Part shown: piece after piece, positions 1 through 8,480 of the stretch | How the letters are laid out: the number at the start of each line of letters is the position of its first letter | Numbering within the stretch: the stretch's first letter is position 1 | Assembly (NCBI RefSeq): GCF_001592365.1 | Contig: NZ_BCWU01000002.1 | Span: 1 to 64,000 of the forward strand | Direction of reading: 5' to 3' | Source: Gordonia hydrophobica NBRC 16057 | Lineage (GTDB): Bacteria; Actinomycetota; Actinomycetes; Mycobacteriales; Mycobacteriaceae | Length of the DNA stretch: 64,000 bases | Position numbers and translations under genes: made by a program | The notes under the pieces: model-generated | What the model saw: the letters and a program-made list of their open reading frames with translations, nothing else | Database searches by the model: none | What the model was told of the DNA's origin: nothing

Positions 1-395
1 CGCGGCACTCGACCAACGTGGAGAAGGCTCCCTCTACGCTGGTCGAGTTCGACGCTGCGAGCCTGCGAGCAACGACGAGTATCGAGACCAACCACACCAC
101 ACGACCCAGCACACCGCGGTCTCGATACACCACGCACTCGCTACGCTCCCACGCGGCACTCGACCAACGTGGAGAAGGCTCCCTCTACGCTGGTCGAGTT
201 CGACGCTGCGAGCTTGCGAGCAACGACGAGTATCGAGACCGCCACACACCACGACCCAGCACACCGCGGTCTCGATACACCACGCACTCGCTACGCTCCC
301 GCGCGGCACTCGACCAACGTGGGGAGGACTCCTACGCTCCCACGCGGCACTCGACCAACGTGGGGCGCACTCCATCGCTCCCGCGCGGCGCTCGA
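1..395. repeat. Tandem intergenic repeat, about 150-bp unit
   Basis: Two near-identical units of 150-151 bp lie at 1-151 and 152-301. They are followed by shortened copies of the sub-motif CGCGGCACTCGACCAACGTG near 302, 343 and 384. Each full unit also contains GTCTCGATACACCACGCAC and, in opposite sense, a TATCGAGACC end, so it has internal inverted segments. All reading frames through it are low-complexity artefacts. A diverged relative lies at 13,985-14,150. It is probably a dispersed extragenic element; its role is unknown. Confidence 0.85.
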
Positions 396-412
396 CTGAT
401 GGGGCCTGAGCT

Positions 413-1759
413 ATGACGTCACTCCCGCGCGTTCTGCTCGCCGCACCCGGCACCGGGCAGGGTAAGACGACGGTCGCGACCGGGCTCATGGCGGCCCTGC
501 GGGCGGCCGGTCATCGGGTCAGCGGGCACAAGGTCGGGCCCGACTACATCGACCCCGGCTACCACGCGTTGGCGTGCGGTCGCCCCGGGCGCAACCTCGA
601 CCCGCATCTGGTCGGCGAGGACCTCGTCGTCCCCCTGCTGCAGCACGGCGCGCGCGGCGCCGACATCGCCGTGATCGAAGGCGTGATGGGGTTGTTCGAC
701 GGCCGCCTCGGCACGCAGGGGTTCGCATCATCGGCGCATGTGGCGACGGTGACGCGGACACCGGTGATCCTGGTGGTCGACGTCGGGCGCGCGTCACGGT
801 CGATCGGCGCGATCGTGCACGGGATGGCGACCTGGGATCCGGGGGTCGGCGTCGCCGGCGTGATCCTGAACCGCGTCGGCTCGGCCCGTCAGGTCGCCGA
901 GATCCGCGACGCCGTCGGACTGCCCGTCCTCGGTGAGATCCCGCGCGACCCCGACCTCGCCACCCCGTCCCGCCACCTCGGGCTGGTGACTGCGGCCGAA
1001 CGCGGCGAGTCCGCCGCCGTGGTCGCCCGGCTGGCCGACGTCGTCGCCGAGCACGTCGATCTCGATGCCGTCCTGGACATCGCCCGGGGTGCGGCCGACC
1101 TCGACGGCGAACCGTGGAATCCCGCGACGGCCCTGGGCGACGCGGCCGTCGCCGAGCCCGGTCGACGACCCGTGGTCGCGGTGGCCGCGGGCCGTGCGTT
1201 CACGTTCCGGTACGCCGAAACCCTCGAACTGCTGGAGGCCGCGGGCTGCGACATCGTCACCTTCGATCCCGCCCACGACCAGCGTCTGCCCGACGGCACC
1301 GCCGGCCTGTACCTCGGCGGCGGGTTCCCCGAGGAGCACGCTGCCGAGTTGGTCGACAACGCGGCACTGCGTCAGCAGATCCGCGACGCCGTCGTCGACG
1401 GGCTGCCCACCGTCGCCGAATGCGCCGGGCTGCTCTACCTGTGCGCCACCCTCGACGACCGTCCGATGGCCGGCGTCCTCGACGCACACGCCCGCATGAC
1501 CTCCCGACTCACCCTCCGCTATCCCGAAGCCGTCGCAACCGAGCGAACACTGCTGACCCGACCGGGCGAGCGCATCAGCGGGCACGAGTTCCACCGGACT
1601 CAAGTGACGCCCGGAACCGGTTCGACGCCCGCGTGGTTCATCGACCGGGAACCGGTCGGCTTCGCCTCCCCCACGCTCCACGCGTCGTACCTGCACACGC
1701 ACTGGGCCGGGCACCCGCAACTGGCCGCCCGATTCGCGGCCGCGGTGCGCGCCCGCTGA
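413..1759 (+). CDS. cobB: Cobyrinate a,c-diamide synthase
   Basis: This 448-aa protein should amidate the a and c side chains of (hydrogeno)cobyrinate using ATP and glutamine, in the cytoplasm. Residues 13-20 (GTGQGKTT) form the P-loop of the N-terminal dethiobiotin-synthetase-like domain. The C-terminal class I glutamine amidotransferase domain has its nucleophile at Cys337 (AECAGLLYL). Length is normal for CobB/CbiA. The ATG follows directly on the repeat array, with no strong ribosome site. It is not part of the cobN operon but lies next to it on the opposite strand, across the Asp23 operon. Confidence 0.93.
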   Translation: MTSLPRVLLAAPGTGQGKTTVATGLMAALRAAGHRVSGHKVGPDYIDPGYHALACGRPGRNLDPHLVGEDLVVPLLQHGARGADIAVIEGVMGLFDGRLGTQGFASSAHVATVTRTPVILVVDVGRASRSIGAIVHGMATWDPGVGVAGVILNRVGSARQVAEIRDAVGLPVLGEIPRDPDLATPSRHLGLVTAAERGESAAVVARLADVVAEHVDLDAVLDIARGAADLDGEPWNPATALGDAAVAEPGRRPVVAVAAGRAFTFRYAETLELLEAAGCDIVTFDPAHDQRLPDGTAGLYLGGGFPEEHAAELVDNAALRQQIRDAVVDGLPTVAECAGLLYLCATLDDRPMAGVLDAHARMTSRLTLRYPEAVATERTLLTRPGERISGHEFHRTQVTPGTGSTPAWFIDREPVGFASPTLHASYLHTHWAGHPQLAARFAAAVRAR

Positions 1760-1769
1760 GCGTCCGACC

Positions 1770-2228
1770 TCAGTTCAGCCACTCCCGGGTGTAGACGTCC
1801 TGCCAGCGGACATGGATGTCGGTGCACGCGGTCGCACTGGTCGACGACCCCAGGGTGTCGACGAGGACCGTCCGGGCGGCCTCGCGCACCGCGTCGGCGC
1901 GCCCGTGCAGATCGTCGCGGTACCGCGCGATGAGACCGAGGGTGACGCCGGTCAACACCCCGTCGTCGCCGTGCAGATCGACGCGCACCACCAAGCGGCC
2001 CACACCGGCGCGCACACGGGTGGCGAGCAGCTGTCTCACCACCCGGTCGTTGACGGTGACGCGGTGATCGTCGGTCGCCAGTTCCCGCCCCGGTCGGCGT
2101 ACCCGCGGCAGACCGGTCGTGATCGCTGAGATCAGTCGCGCGACGTCGCCGGAGGGTTCGTCGAGGCGCCGGCTGGCGTCGACCAGCCAGGCATCGGTCG
2201 GTTCGTCGCTCGGATTCGGATGCGTCAC
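1770..2228 (-). CDS. Small protein cotranscribed with ECF sigma factor
   Basis: This 152-aa soluble protein has no signal peptide or membrane segment. I do not recognise a named family. Its central part (RLVVRVDLHGDDGVLTGV) has the alternating pattern of Asp23/Gls24-type proteins, which fits the neighbouring Asp23 operon, but this is only suggestive. The gene overlaps the sigma-factor stop by 4 bp, so the two are translationally coupled. It may act with or against the sigma factor, although it lacks a recognisable zinc anti-sigma motif. It converges on cobB with a 10-bp gap. Confidence 0.7.
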   Translation of the reverse strand: MTHPNPSDEPTDAWLVDASRRLDEPSGDVARLISAITTGLPRVRRPGRELATDDHRVTVNDRVVRQLLATRVRAGVGRLVVRVDLHGDDGVLTGVTLGLIARYRDDLHGRADAVREAARTVLVDTLGSSTSATACTDIHVRWQDVYTREWLN

Positions 2229-2866
2229 CGCTGCCCCCTCTCTGATCGTGGTTCGGCGCTCGGTTCACCGGCGTGCACGCTCGCTCCCGGTTTCCACGGT
2301 GCCAGGCGAGTGGTGAGAAAAGCACGACTTCGCTGCAGATGGCCGCGGACCGAGCCGTCGGTGAGGGATAGAACCGTCGCGATCTCGGCCAACGACAATC
2401 CCTCGACCTCGCGCAGCCACCAGACCGCACGCGGGGTCGCCTGCATCTGCGACAACTCGGTGCGCAGGGCATCACGCAACGCCGTCTGTTCGGCGGCCTC
2501 CGCGGGCAGCGGTTCCGGCGCCTCCAGATCGGCGAACCTGGTATCCGGCGCGGGGACATCGCGCCGCCGGCGGTAGTGATCGACCACCTTGCGATGCGCG
2601 ATGCCCAGGACCCAGGTCCGCACGGTGCTGCGGAACGCGAACTCGGGCAGGCCGCGCCAGAGCGCCAGCACTGTCTCCTGCGCCAGATCCTCACCCGTCT
2701 GCGCGTCGCCGACCATGCGCCGCACAAAGCGGAGGACGATCGGCGCCATGCGGGTCACCAGCACCTCGAACGCCTCCGGGTCGCCTGCGGCCGCAGCCGC
2801 CGCCAACTCTTCGTCGGTGAACCCGTCGAGTCCGACGTCGTCACCGCCCACCCCGATGTGATACAC
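2225..2866 (-). CDS. ECF-type RNA polymerase sigma factor
   Basis: This 213-aa protein has sigma region 2 near residues 20-85 (DLAQETVLALWRGL) and region 4 near residues 140-190, with a helix-turn-helix around LSLAEIATVLSLTDGSVRGH. It should direct core polymerase to a specific promoter set. It is transcribed divergently from the Asp23/Gls24 envelope operon, an obvious candidate target. The GTG at 2866 lies inside a CRP-like palindrome (2857-2872), so the real start may be an in-frame GTG a few codons downstream. The C-terminal 20 residues are polar and variable. Confidence 0.88.
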   Translation of the reverse strand: MYHIGVGGDDVGLDGFTDEELAAAAAAGDPEAFEVLVTRMAPIVLRFVRRMVGDAQTGEDLAQETVLALWRGLPEFAFRSTVRTWVLGIAHRKVVDHYRRRRDVPAPDTRFADLEAPEPLPAEAAEQTALRDALRTELSQMQATPRAVWWLREVEGLSLAEIATVLSLTDGSVRGHLQRSRAFLTTRLAPWKPGASVHAGEPSAEPRSERGQR

Positions 2867-2872
2867 GTCACC
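2857..2872. promoter_or_regulatory. CRP/GlxR-like palindrome
   Basis: TGTGATACACGTCACC matches the TGTGA-N6-TCACA consensus of actinobacterial cAMP receptor proteins at 9 of 10 fixed positions. It lies in the divergent region between the sigma-factor gene and the Asp23 operon and overlaps the proposed sigma start. A possible -10 (TATACC, 2916-2921) for the Asp23 operon lies 44 bp away. Confidence 0.45.
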
Positions 2873-2960
2873 CCCGTCATCGTGTGCAGACTTACCGCCC
2901 GGTCGCGACTGACTTTATACCCGCGCCGAGAGCCGCGACGGGATCGAGAAGGGACCTGCG

Positions 2961-3452
2961 ATGACTGACCAGACCACCTCCGAGCGAAACGGAACTGAGA
3001 CTGTGCCGACGCCGAGCACCAAGGGCAAAGACCTCGAACTCTCGAAGAACTCCAGCACCTCGCTGAACGGTCCGCACGGCACCACGTCGATCGCCGACGT
3101 GGTGGTCGCGAAGATCGCGGGCATCGCCGCTCGCGAGATCGACGGCGTCTACGACCTCGGCGGCACCACCGAGCGGGCCGTCGGCAAGGTTCGCGACGTG
3201 ATCCCGGGTACCGGCCAGAGCGTCACCCAGGGCATCGCCGTCGAAGTCGGTGAGCGCCAGGCGGCCGTCGACGTCTCGATCGTCGCCGAGTTCGGCGTCG
3301 CCATCCATCAACTCGCCGGCGCCATCCGCCGGAACGTCATCACCGCGATCGAGCAGATGACGGGCCTGGAGGTGACCGAGGTCAACGTGACGGTGCACGA
3401 CGTGCACTTCTCCGACGACGACGTCGACTCCGGGGAACCGCGAGTCCAGTGA
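2961..3452 (+). CDS. Asp23/Gls24 family envelope stress protein
   Basis: This 163-aa protein carries the whole Asp23/Gls24 domain from about residue 45 to 150: TTSIADVVVAKIAGIAARE, then DGVYDLGG, then a VDVSIVAEFG strand and the LEVTEVNVTVHDVHF end. Family members are abundant cytoplasmic proteins tethered under the membrane by small anchors and linked to cell-envelope stress. The N-terminal 40 residues are polar. It is the first gene of six tightly linked genes. The start ATG has GGGACCTGCG upstream, a modest ribosome site. Confidence 0.9.
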   Translation: MTDQTTSERNGTETVPTPSTKGKDLELSKNSSTSLNGPHGTTSIADVVVAKIAGIAAREIDGVYDLGGTTERAVGKVRDVIPGTGQSVTQGIAVEVGERQAAVDVSIVAEFGVAIHQLAGAIRRNVITAIEQMTGLEVTEVNVTVHDVHFSDDDVDSGEPRVQ

Positions 3453-3790
3453 TGTCGTCGCTCGAGAACCGGCTCAGCGACGACGCGCCGCTGGCCAAGC
3501 AGGTGGCGCAGGCCGTGTTGGCCGTGCCGGGTGTCGTCGGGCTCGACGGTGGACTGTTCGGAGAAGTCGCGACCTACCTGCCCGGAGAACGGGTCAGCGG
3601 GGTGCAGCTCTCCGACGACGAGGGGTCGGTCCACATCGTCGTCGACCTTCGACACGACCTGCGAGCCGTCGCCGCACAGGTCGCGGATGCCGCCGCGGAC
3701 CTGTGCGGCGTCCCGGTCTCGGTGACGGTCGAGGACGTTGCCGTTCCGCAGCCGACGCAGGAATTGACCGAAGGAGAGTCAGATGGATAA
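3452..3790 (+). CDS. Asp23-operon small protein
   Basis: This protein of about 112 aa has the outline of a half-length Asp23 domain: a helical start (LAKQVAQAVLAVPGVVGLDG), a VHIVVDLRHDL strand and a VPVSVTVEDVAVP end. Its ATG shares bases with the stop of the preceding gene (TGATG), which indicates translational coupling; a GTG one codon earlier is also possible. It has no membrane segment. A structural role in a hetero-Asp23 layer is inferred from position only. Confidence 0.8.
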   Translation: MSSLENRLSDDAPLAKQVAQAVLAVPGVVGLDGGLFGEVATYLPGERVSGVQLSDDEGSVHIVVDLRHDLRAVAAQVADAAADLCGVPVSVTVEDVAVPQPTQELTEGESDG

Positions 3791-3965
3791 GCCGGCCACG
3801 ATCGGAGTTCTGGTGGGACTGCTGCTGGCCTTGGCCGCGACGACGGGCGGGTTCGGCGGCTTCCTGCTCGCCGTCGGTCTCGGTGCGGTCGGCCTGCTGG
3901 TCGGTCTCCAGCTCCAAGGCACGATCGACGTGCGCGCTCTGGTGCGCAGCGGCAGCCGTGGCTGA
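3783..3965 (+). CDS. Small two-helix membrane protein (DUF2273-like)
   Basis: This 60-aa protein consists mainly of two hydrophobic helices, about residues 5-24 and 26-44, separated by TTGGFGG, followed by a short basic tail. Proteins of this size and layout (DUF2273) occur in Asp23 operons and are thought to help anchor Asp23 to the membrane. Its ATG overlaps the previous stop by 8 bp, and its own stop overlaps the next start by 8 bp. Confidence 0.8.
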   Translation: MDKPATIGVLVGLLLALAATTGGFGGFLLAVGLGAVGLLVGLQLQGTIDVRALVRSGSRG

Positions 3966-4395
3966 GTCGGCGGCGAGTCCCACCCGGACCGGACCCGCCG
4001 GACGACTGGTGGTCGACGACGTCGTCTTCGAGAAGATCGCCCTCGGCGCGGCACTCGACGTGGACGGGGTGGTGCGGACCGACGAGTCCGGCGCCGCCCG
4101 CCTCGGCACGCTGATCAGTCGGGACACGACTGTCGGCGCCGCCTATCCGCGTGCGCGCGTGGCGAGCGCGGGCGGCGCCGCGCATGTGGTCGACGTGACG
4201 CTGGCGGTGGCGTGGCCGTCGCCGATCGCACGCGTCTGTCGCGACGTGCGGTCACGCGTCGGAGACGAACTGCAGCGGCTGACGGGCAACCGACCGCTCC
4301 GCGTCAACGTCGCCGTCGCGCGCGTGGTTCCGGAGTCCCGACGGACAGGCGGCCGCACGTTCGTGGAGTTGCCCGACCCCGAGGTGAACTCATGA
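3958..4395 (+). CDS. Asp23/Gls24 family protein (second full copy)
   Basis: This 145-aa protein starts at GTG 3958, overlapping the previous gene. A longer reading frame upstream is a shadow of the preceding genes and has an unnatural Arg/Trp-rich composition. The Asp23 domain runs from GRLVVDDVVFEKIALGAAL through DVTLAVAWPSPIARVC to RPLRVNVAVARVV near residue 125. It diverges strongly from the first copy in the operon, suggesting distinct partners. The coding sequence overlaps the next gene by 4 bp. Confidence 0.82.
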   Translation: MAESAASPTRTGPAGRLVVDDVVFEKIALGAALDVDGVVRTDESGAARLGTLISRDTTVGAAYPRARVASAGGAAHVVDVTLAVAWPSPIARVCRDVRSRVGDELQRLTGNRPLRVNVAVARVVPESRRTGGRTFVELPDPEVNS

Positions 4396-4964
4396 CCGCC
4401 CCGCACGACCACCCCGCGCCGACCACCCGCGACGTCGCCGACGAGCCCGCCGCCGGTCCGGTCGCCTTTCCGGGCGCCGCCGTCGCAGGCGGACTGCTCG
4501 CCGTGCTGCTGCTGGTCGGGTGCGGGCTGCTGGTGCGCGATCTGCTCGCCGAAGCGGGCGTCATCGACGGCGACACCTGGGTTCACCGGGCAGCCGTCGC
4601 CCTCGGAACGCAGACGTGGACCACCTGGATGTGGGCGGTGCCGATCGGCTGCGCCGTGATCGGACTCGGGACACTGTGGCTGGCGCTGAAGCCCCGCCGT
4701 CGTACCCATGTGATGATGGCCGATCACCCGATCGTGTGGACGCGGCCGGTCGACGTCGCGCGCCGAATCAGCGCCGCCGTCTCCGACCTGCCCGACGTCC
4801 GTCACGCCGTGACCGTCGTCGGCCGCCGACGCATCCGAGTGTTGGTGACCGCCACCGGTCCCGTCGACTCCGAACGAGTCGCTCAGAGCGCCCGCGAGGC
4901 CGCCGGTTCGGCCGCCGTCGCCCACCGGATCGGTGTCAAGATCAGGAGAGGAGTCCGCTCATGA
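4392..4964 (+). CDS. Asp23-operon membrane protein (DUF6286-like)
   Basis: This 190-aa protein has two transmembrane helices at about residues 30-52 and 80-100, flanking a segment likely outside the membrane. A cytoplasmic C-terminal domain follows (RHAVTVVGRRRIRVLVTA), ending in a basic RRGVRS tail. The architecture matches the DUF6286 proteins found in actinobacterial Asp23 clusters. It shares 4-bp overlaps (ATGA) with both neighbours. It is probably one of the membrane anchors for the two Asp23 proteins. Confidence 0.78.
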   Translation: MTAPHDHPAPTTRDVADEPAAGPVAFPGAAVAGGLLAVLLLVGCGLLVRDLLAEAGVIDGDTWVHRAAVALGTQTWTTWMWAVPIGCAVIGLGTLWLALKPRRRTHVMMADHPIVWTRPVDVARRISAAVSDLPDVRHAVTVVGRRRIRVLVTATGPVDSERVAQSAREAAGSAAVAHRIGVKIRRGVRS

Positions 4965-5518
4965 ACCGTGGCGCCGCCGCCCTGCATCGGCTCTCGATCG
5001 CCCTGATCGGGGCGCTGTGCGTCGTCATCGCCGTCGCCGTGGTCCTGACCCGGTTCGCGGTGGATCCGGTGTCGCGGTGGGTCTCCCGGATCGACACCGA
5101 CGCCGTCGCCGACACCACCGGCGCGACCTGGTTCACCGCGGTGATCGCGGCGGTCGTGCTGGTGGCCCTGTACTGGGCGTGGCGGCTGATCCGCACCACC
5201 GTCGCACCGCATCGCCCCGATGTGCTGACCCTGCCCGACAGCGGCCCGGAGGGGACGTTGACCGTGCCGTTGCAGGAGGTGGCCCGCGCCGTCGAGGAGA
5301 AGCTCAGCAGTCAGACGGTGCTGCGACAGGTGCGCGTGCAGGCGGTCGACGACCGCGGCGCCAAGATCGTCCGCATCGTCGTCGAAGCGCGTCCCGAACG
5401 GTCGTACGACGAGATCATCGCGATCCTCGCCGACCCGATCGAAAGCCTCCGTGAGGCCTTCGCCGGGACCGACGTCCACGTGCAGGCGATGGTGCATTTC
5501 GACCGTCTGGAGAAGTGA
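4961..5518 (+). CDS. AmaP-like membrane anchor of Asp23 operon
   Basis: This 185-aa protein has two transmembrane helices (about residues 12-32 and 57-76) and a C-terminal soluble domain of about 100 residues resembling an Asp23-type fold (VRQVRVQAVDDRGAKIVRI and VHVQAMVHF). AmaP in Staphylococcus has the same layout and recruits Asp23 to the membrane; the equivalence is inferred. It is the last gene of the operon and converges on cobK with a 10-bp gap, without an obvious terminator. Confidence 0.75.
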   Translation: MNRGAAALHRLSIALIGALCVVIAVAVVLTRFAVDPVSRWVSRIDTDAVADTTGATWFTAVIAAVVLVALYWAWRLIRTTVAPHRPDVLTLPDSGPEGTLTVPLQEVARAVEEKLSSQTVLRQVRVQAVDDRGAKIVRIVVEARPERSYDEIIAILADPIESLREAFAGTDVHVQAMVHFDRLEK

Positions 5519-5528
5519 CGGACTCCCG

Positions 5529-6260
5529 TCATCCGGTGCGCAGCGCCCAGTCGCGCGCGGCCGCGACCTCGGCGACCGTTGCCAGTCCCGCCGGCGTGGC
5601 GGGCCGCCGGACGACGACCACCGGGATCCCCAGGTGTGCGGCCGCGGCCATCTTCGGCCAGGTGTAGGCGCCCCCGGAGTCTTTCGTGACCAGCACGTCG
5701 GTCGCGTGCTCGCGCATCAACGCCAGCTCCCCGTCGAGCGCATAGGGGCCGCGGCGCAGCAGCAGTTGCCACCGCTCGGGGAGGGTGAAGTCGGGGTCGT
5801 CGACGACGCGCGCCAGTGCCGCGGCGTCCGCCAGGGCCGGCACGAATCGTGCCAGTTCCTGCCTGCCGATCGTCAGGAACGGACGCGTCCCGAGGCGCGC
5901 GGCCGTCGACGCCGCCTCCTCGTGCGTATCGACCCAGTGCCACGCCGGGGTGCTCGCCGACGCCCACCCCGGTCGAGCCAATCGCAGCAACGGTTTGCCT
6001 TCCGCCGCACAGGCTTGCGCCGCATTGCGGGTGATGCCCGCGGCGAACGGATGGGTCGCGTCGACGACGGCGTCGTACTCCACCAGCGCCGCGCGCAGAC
6101 CGTCGACGCCGCCGAATCCGCCGATCCGGACCTCACCGACCGGCAGCCGCGGATTCTGGACGCGACCGGCGAGCGAACTCGTCACCGCGACTCCGCGTTC
6201 CACCAGTTCTGCGGCGAGCGCACGGGCCTCGGCCGTTCCGCCGAGAATCAGGACCGTCAT
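5529..6260 (-). CDS. cobK: Precorrin-6A reductase
   Basis: This 243-aa enzyme uses NADPH to reduce a double bond of the precorrin-6A macrocycle. The start [19 protein letters not shown] carries the dinucleotide-binding motif typical of CobK/CbiJ. Other conserved stretches are DATHPFAA and [16 protein letters not shown] near the C-terminus. The ATG at 6260 overlaps the cobQ stop by 4 bp; the longer upstream frame is a shadow of cobQ. It is the last gene of the riboswitch-controlled operon. Confidence 0.92.
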   Translation of the reverse strand: MTVLILGGTAEARALAAELVERGVAVTSSLAGRVQNPRLPVGEVRIGGFGGVDGLRAALVEYDAVVDATHPFAAGITRNAAQACAAEGKPLLRLARPGWASASTPAWHWVDTHEEAASTAARLGTRPFLTIGRQELARFVPALADAAALARVVDDPDFTLPERWQLLLRRGPYALDGELALMREHATDVLVTKDSGGAYTWPKMAAAAHLGIPVVVVRRPATPAGLATVAEVAAARDWALRTG

Positions 6261-7693
6261 GCCACACCGGCGATCTGCAGGAGGGCCTCCACGTCCAGAT
6301 GGTCCTCGACGAGGTCGCCGAGCAGATCCAGCCGGCGTTCGCGGGCCGCCGGAAACGACGCCGTCGAACCGATACCCAGGGCCGCGGCGAGGTAGGCCGC
6401 GCGGAGGTCGTCGTCCTCCAGAGCGCCGTGCACCATGGTCCCCACAACTGCGTCGACGCTGCCGTCGATCCACCCGTCGCGTCGCGTCGACCCATCCCGG
6501 GCGGCGACGGTCCCGTGATGGATCTCGTAGCCCGCGGGGTGATTGAGTCGCAGTGTCTTGTCGGCGCCGAAGACCGTGTCGACGTCGAGCAGTCCGAGGC
6601 CTGCGACGCGAGCGCCCGCATCCCCTTCGGTCCCGTCCGGATCGGCGATGGTCTGCCCCAGCATCTGGCAGCCGCCGCAGATCCCGAGCACCGGTCGTCC
6701 GGATCGCGCATGCGCGATCACTGCGCGATCGAGTCCGCGGTTGCGCATCCACTGCAGGTCGGCGAGGGTGGCGCGCGTGCCGGGGAGCACCACCAGATCG
6801 GCTTCGGCGATTCGTGCGGCGTCGGTGACGAACCGGACGTCCAACTCCGGTTCCAGACCGAGTGCGTCGACGTCGGTCAGGTTGCTGATCCGCGGCAGCC
6901 GCACCACGGCGACGACCTTGGCTCCGTCGCTTCGGGTGCGCCGTCCTTCCAGATCCAGCGCGTCCTCGGAGTCGAGCCACAGGTCCGGGTGCCACGGCAG
7001 TACCCCGAACGTGGGACGCGAGGTCCGCTGCTGCAAGTCGTCCAACCCGGGCTGCAGCAGGCTCACATCGCCGCGGAACTTGTTGGCGATGAAGCCTTTC
7101 ACCAGACGCTGGTCGGCGTCGTCGAGCAATGTCAGGGTCCCGTAACTGGCCGCGAACCAGCCGCCGCGATCGATGTCGCCCACAACCACCGTCGGCACGT
7201 CGCCGTGCTGCGCCAGCCCCATGTTCACATAGTCGCCTGCGCGGAGGTTGATCTCGGCGGGACTGCCCGCCCCCTCGGCGAGCACGATGTCGTAGCGGCT
7301 CACGAGATCGTCGAAGGCGGCGAACGCGGTGGCGGCCAAATGCCGTCGGCCGTCGACGAAGTCGCGCGAGGACACCTCACCGTCGGGCCGACCCATACGG
7401 ACCACGTGACTGCGCCGGTCGCCGCCCGGCTTCAGGAGGACGGGGTTCATCGCGACCTCGGGGACCGCCCGCGCCGCGAGCGCCTGACTCCACTGGGCGC
7501 GCCCGATCTCCCCGAACTCGTGCGTCCCAGATTCGTCCGCCTGCAGCGGCACCACCATCGAGTTGTTCGACATGTTCTGCGCCTTGTACGGCGCCACCCG
7601 CAGCCCGCGGCGCGCGAACGCCCGGCACAGGCCGGTGGTGACCACCGATTTCCCCGCATCCGAGGTAGTGCCCGCGATCAGCAGTGCCGCCAC
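6257..7693 (-). CDS. cobQ: Cobyric acid synthase
   Basis: This 478-aa glutamine-dependent enzyme amidates four peripheral carboxylates of adenosyl-cobyrinate a,c-diamide. The N-terminal P-loop-like motif is [14 protein letters not shown] (residues 8-21). The C-terminal amidotransferase nucleophile is the Cys in [11 protein letters not shown] near residue 340. Length is typical. It sits one base after cobF and overlaps cobK, so all four minus-strand cob genes appear to form one transcript. Confidence 0.94.
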   Translation of the reverse strand: MAALLIAGTTSDAGKSVVTTGLCRAFARRGLRVAPYKAQNMSNNSMVVPLQADESGTHEFGEIGRAQWSQALAARAVPEVAMNPVLLKPGGDRRSHVVRMGRPDGEVSSRDFVDGRRHLAATAFAAFDDLVSRYDIVLAEGAGSPAEINLRAGDYVNMGLAQHGDVPTVVVGDIDRGGWFAASYGTLTLLDDADQRLVKGFIANKFRGDVSLLQPGLDDLQQRTSRPTFGVLPWHPDLWLDSEDALDLEGRRTRSDGAKVVAVVRLPRISNLTDVDALGLEPELDVRFVTDAARIAEADLVVLPGTRATLADLQWMRNRGLDRAVIAHARSGRPVLGICGGCQMLGQTIADPDGTEGDAGARVAGLGLLDVDTVFGADKTLRLNHPAGYEIHHGTVAARDGSTRRDGWIDGSVDAVVGTMVHGALEDDDLRAAYLAAALGIGSTASFPAARERRLDLLGDLVEDHLDVEALLQIAGVA

Positions 7694-7694
7694 G

Positions 7695-8480
7695 TCAAGC
7701 GTCCTTCCGGAGCAGGAAGACGTCCATCATCCAGCCGGCCTTCTCCCGCAGCGTCCCGCGCGCGTTTGCGATCTCGGCGCGGACGTCGCCGACCCGTCCG
7801 GCCACCAGGATCTCGTCCGCGGTGCCCAGGTTGCCGCCCCACCAGATCCACCAGTCGTCGAGCCCGCGCAGGGCGACGTCGCGGTTGAGCATGACGACGA
7901 TGTTGTCGGCCCCGCCGTCGACCGCCTCAGCGAGTGCGCGGCCGGTGGTGACGTGCAGCGGTCGTCCCACGCCGTGCAGCACCAGCCGATGTCGAGCGGC
8001 GAGGAGTTGCAGCGCGGAGATCCCCGGGATCACGTCCACCTGAACGTCGGTCCGCTCCGCGATCTGGTCGACGATGCGGATGGTCGAGTCGTAGAACGCG
8101 GGATCGCCCCACACCAGGAACCCGACGTCGCCCGCATGCTCGGCGAGGGCGTCGAGGTATTTGTCGACGCGCGCCTCATGCCATGCACGGACCGCCGCGC
8201 GGTACTGCTCGTCGGTGCCGGTGAACTGCGCGCGCCGCTCCCGCGAGGCGTCGCTCACCCGCACCAGCGTCGGCGGCTCGTCCAGGTGCCGGGCCAGCAG
8301 ACGTTCGCGGGCCGCGACCAGCGGATCGGGCCCGTCGGTGCTGACGCCGGACTTGTCGACGATCAGGAAGAAATCGACGGATCGCATCGCCGCGATCGCC
8401 TCGACGGTGACCTGGTCCGGGTCGCCCGGCCCGACCCCGATGATCCGCAGACGACGCCGATCCGCCGGCCGATCACTCAT
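7695..8480 (-). CDS. cobF: Precorrin-6A synthase (deacetylating)
   Basis: This 261-aa SAM-dependent methyltransferase methylates C-1 of the corrin ring with loss of acetate, in the aerobic pathway. The tetrapyrrole methylase P-loop GVGPGDPDQVTVEAI is near residue 16. The FLVWGDPAFYDSTIRI and DVIPGISALQLLAA motifs are both present. Presence of cobF and cobN rather than cbiD and cbiK marks the oxygen-dependent route. It overlaps cobN by 8 bp. Confidence 0.93.
   Translation of the reverse strand: MSDRPADRRRLRIIGVGPGDPDQVTVEAIAAMRSVDFFLIVDKSGVSTDGPDPLVAARERLLARHLDEPPTLVRVSDASRERRAQFTGTDEQYRAAVRAWHEARVDKYLDALAEHAGDVGFLVWGDPAFYDSTIRIVDQIAERTDVQVDVIPGISALQLLAARHRLVLHGVGRPLHVTTGRALAEAVDGGADNIVVMLNRDVALRGLDDWWIWWGGNLGTADEILVAGRVGDVRAEIANARGTLREKAGWMMDVFLLRKDA

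Noticed and set aside
1..395. Repeat array as a CRISPR or as coding sequence
   Set aside because: The units are 150 bp with no short repeat-spacer pattern, no cas genes are present and the frames are low-complexity.
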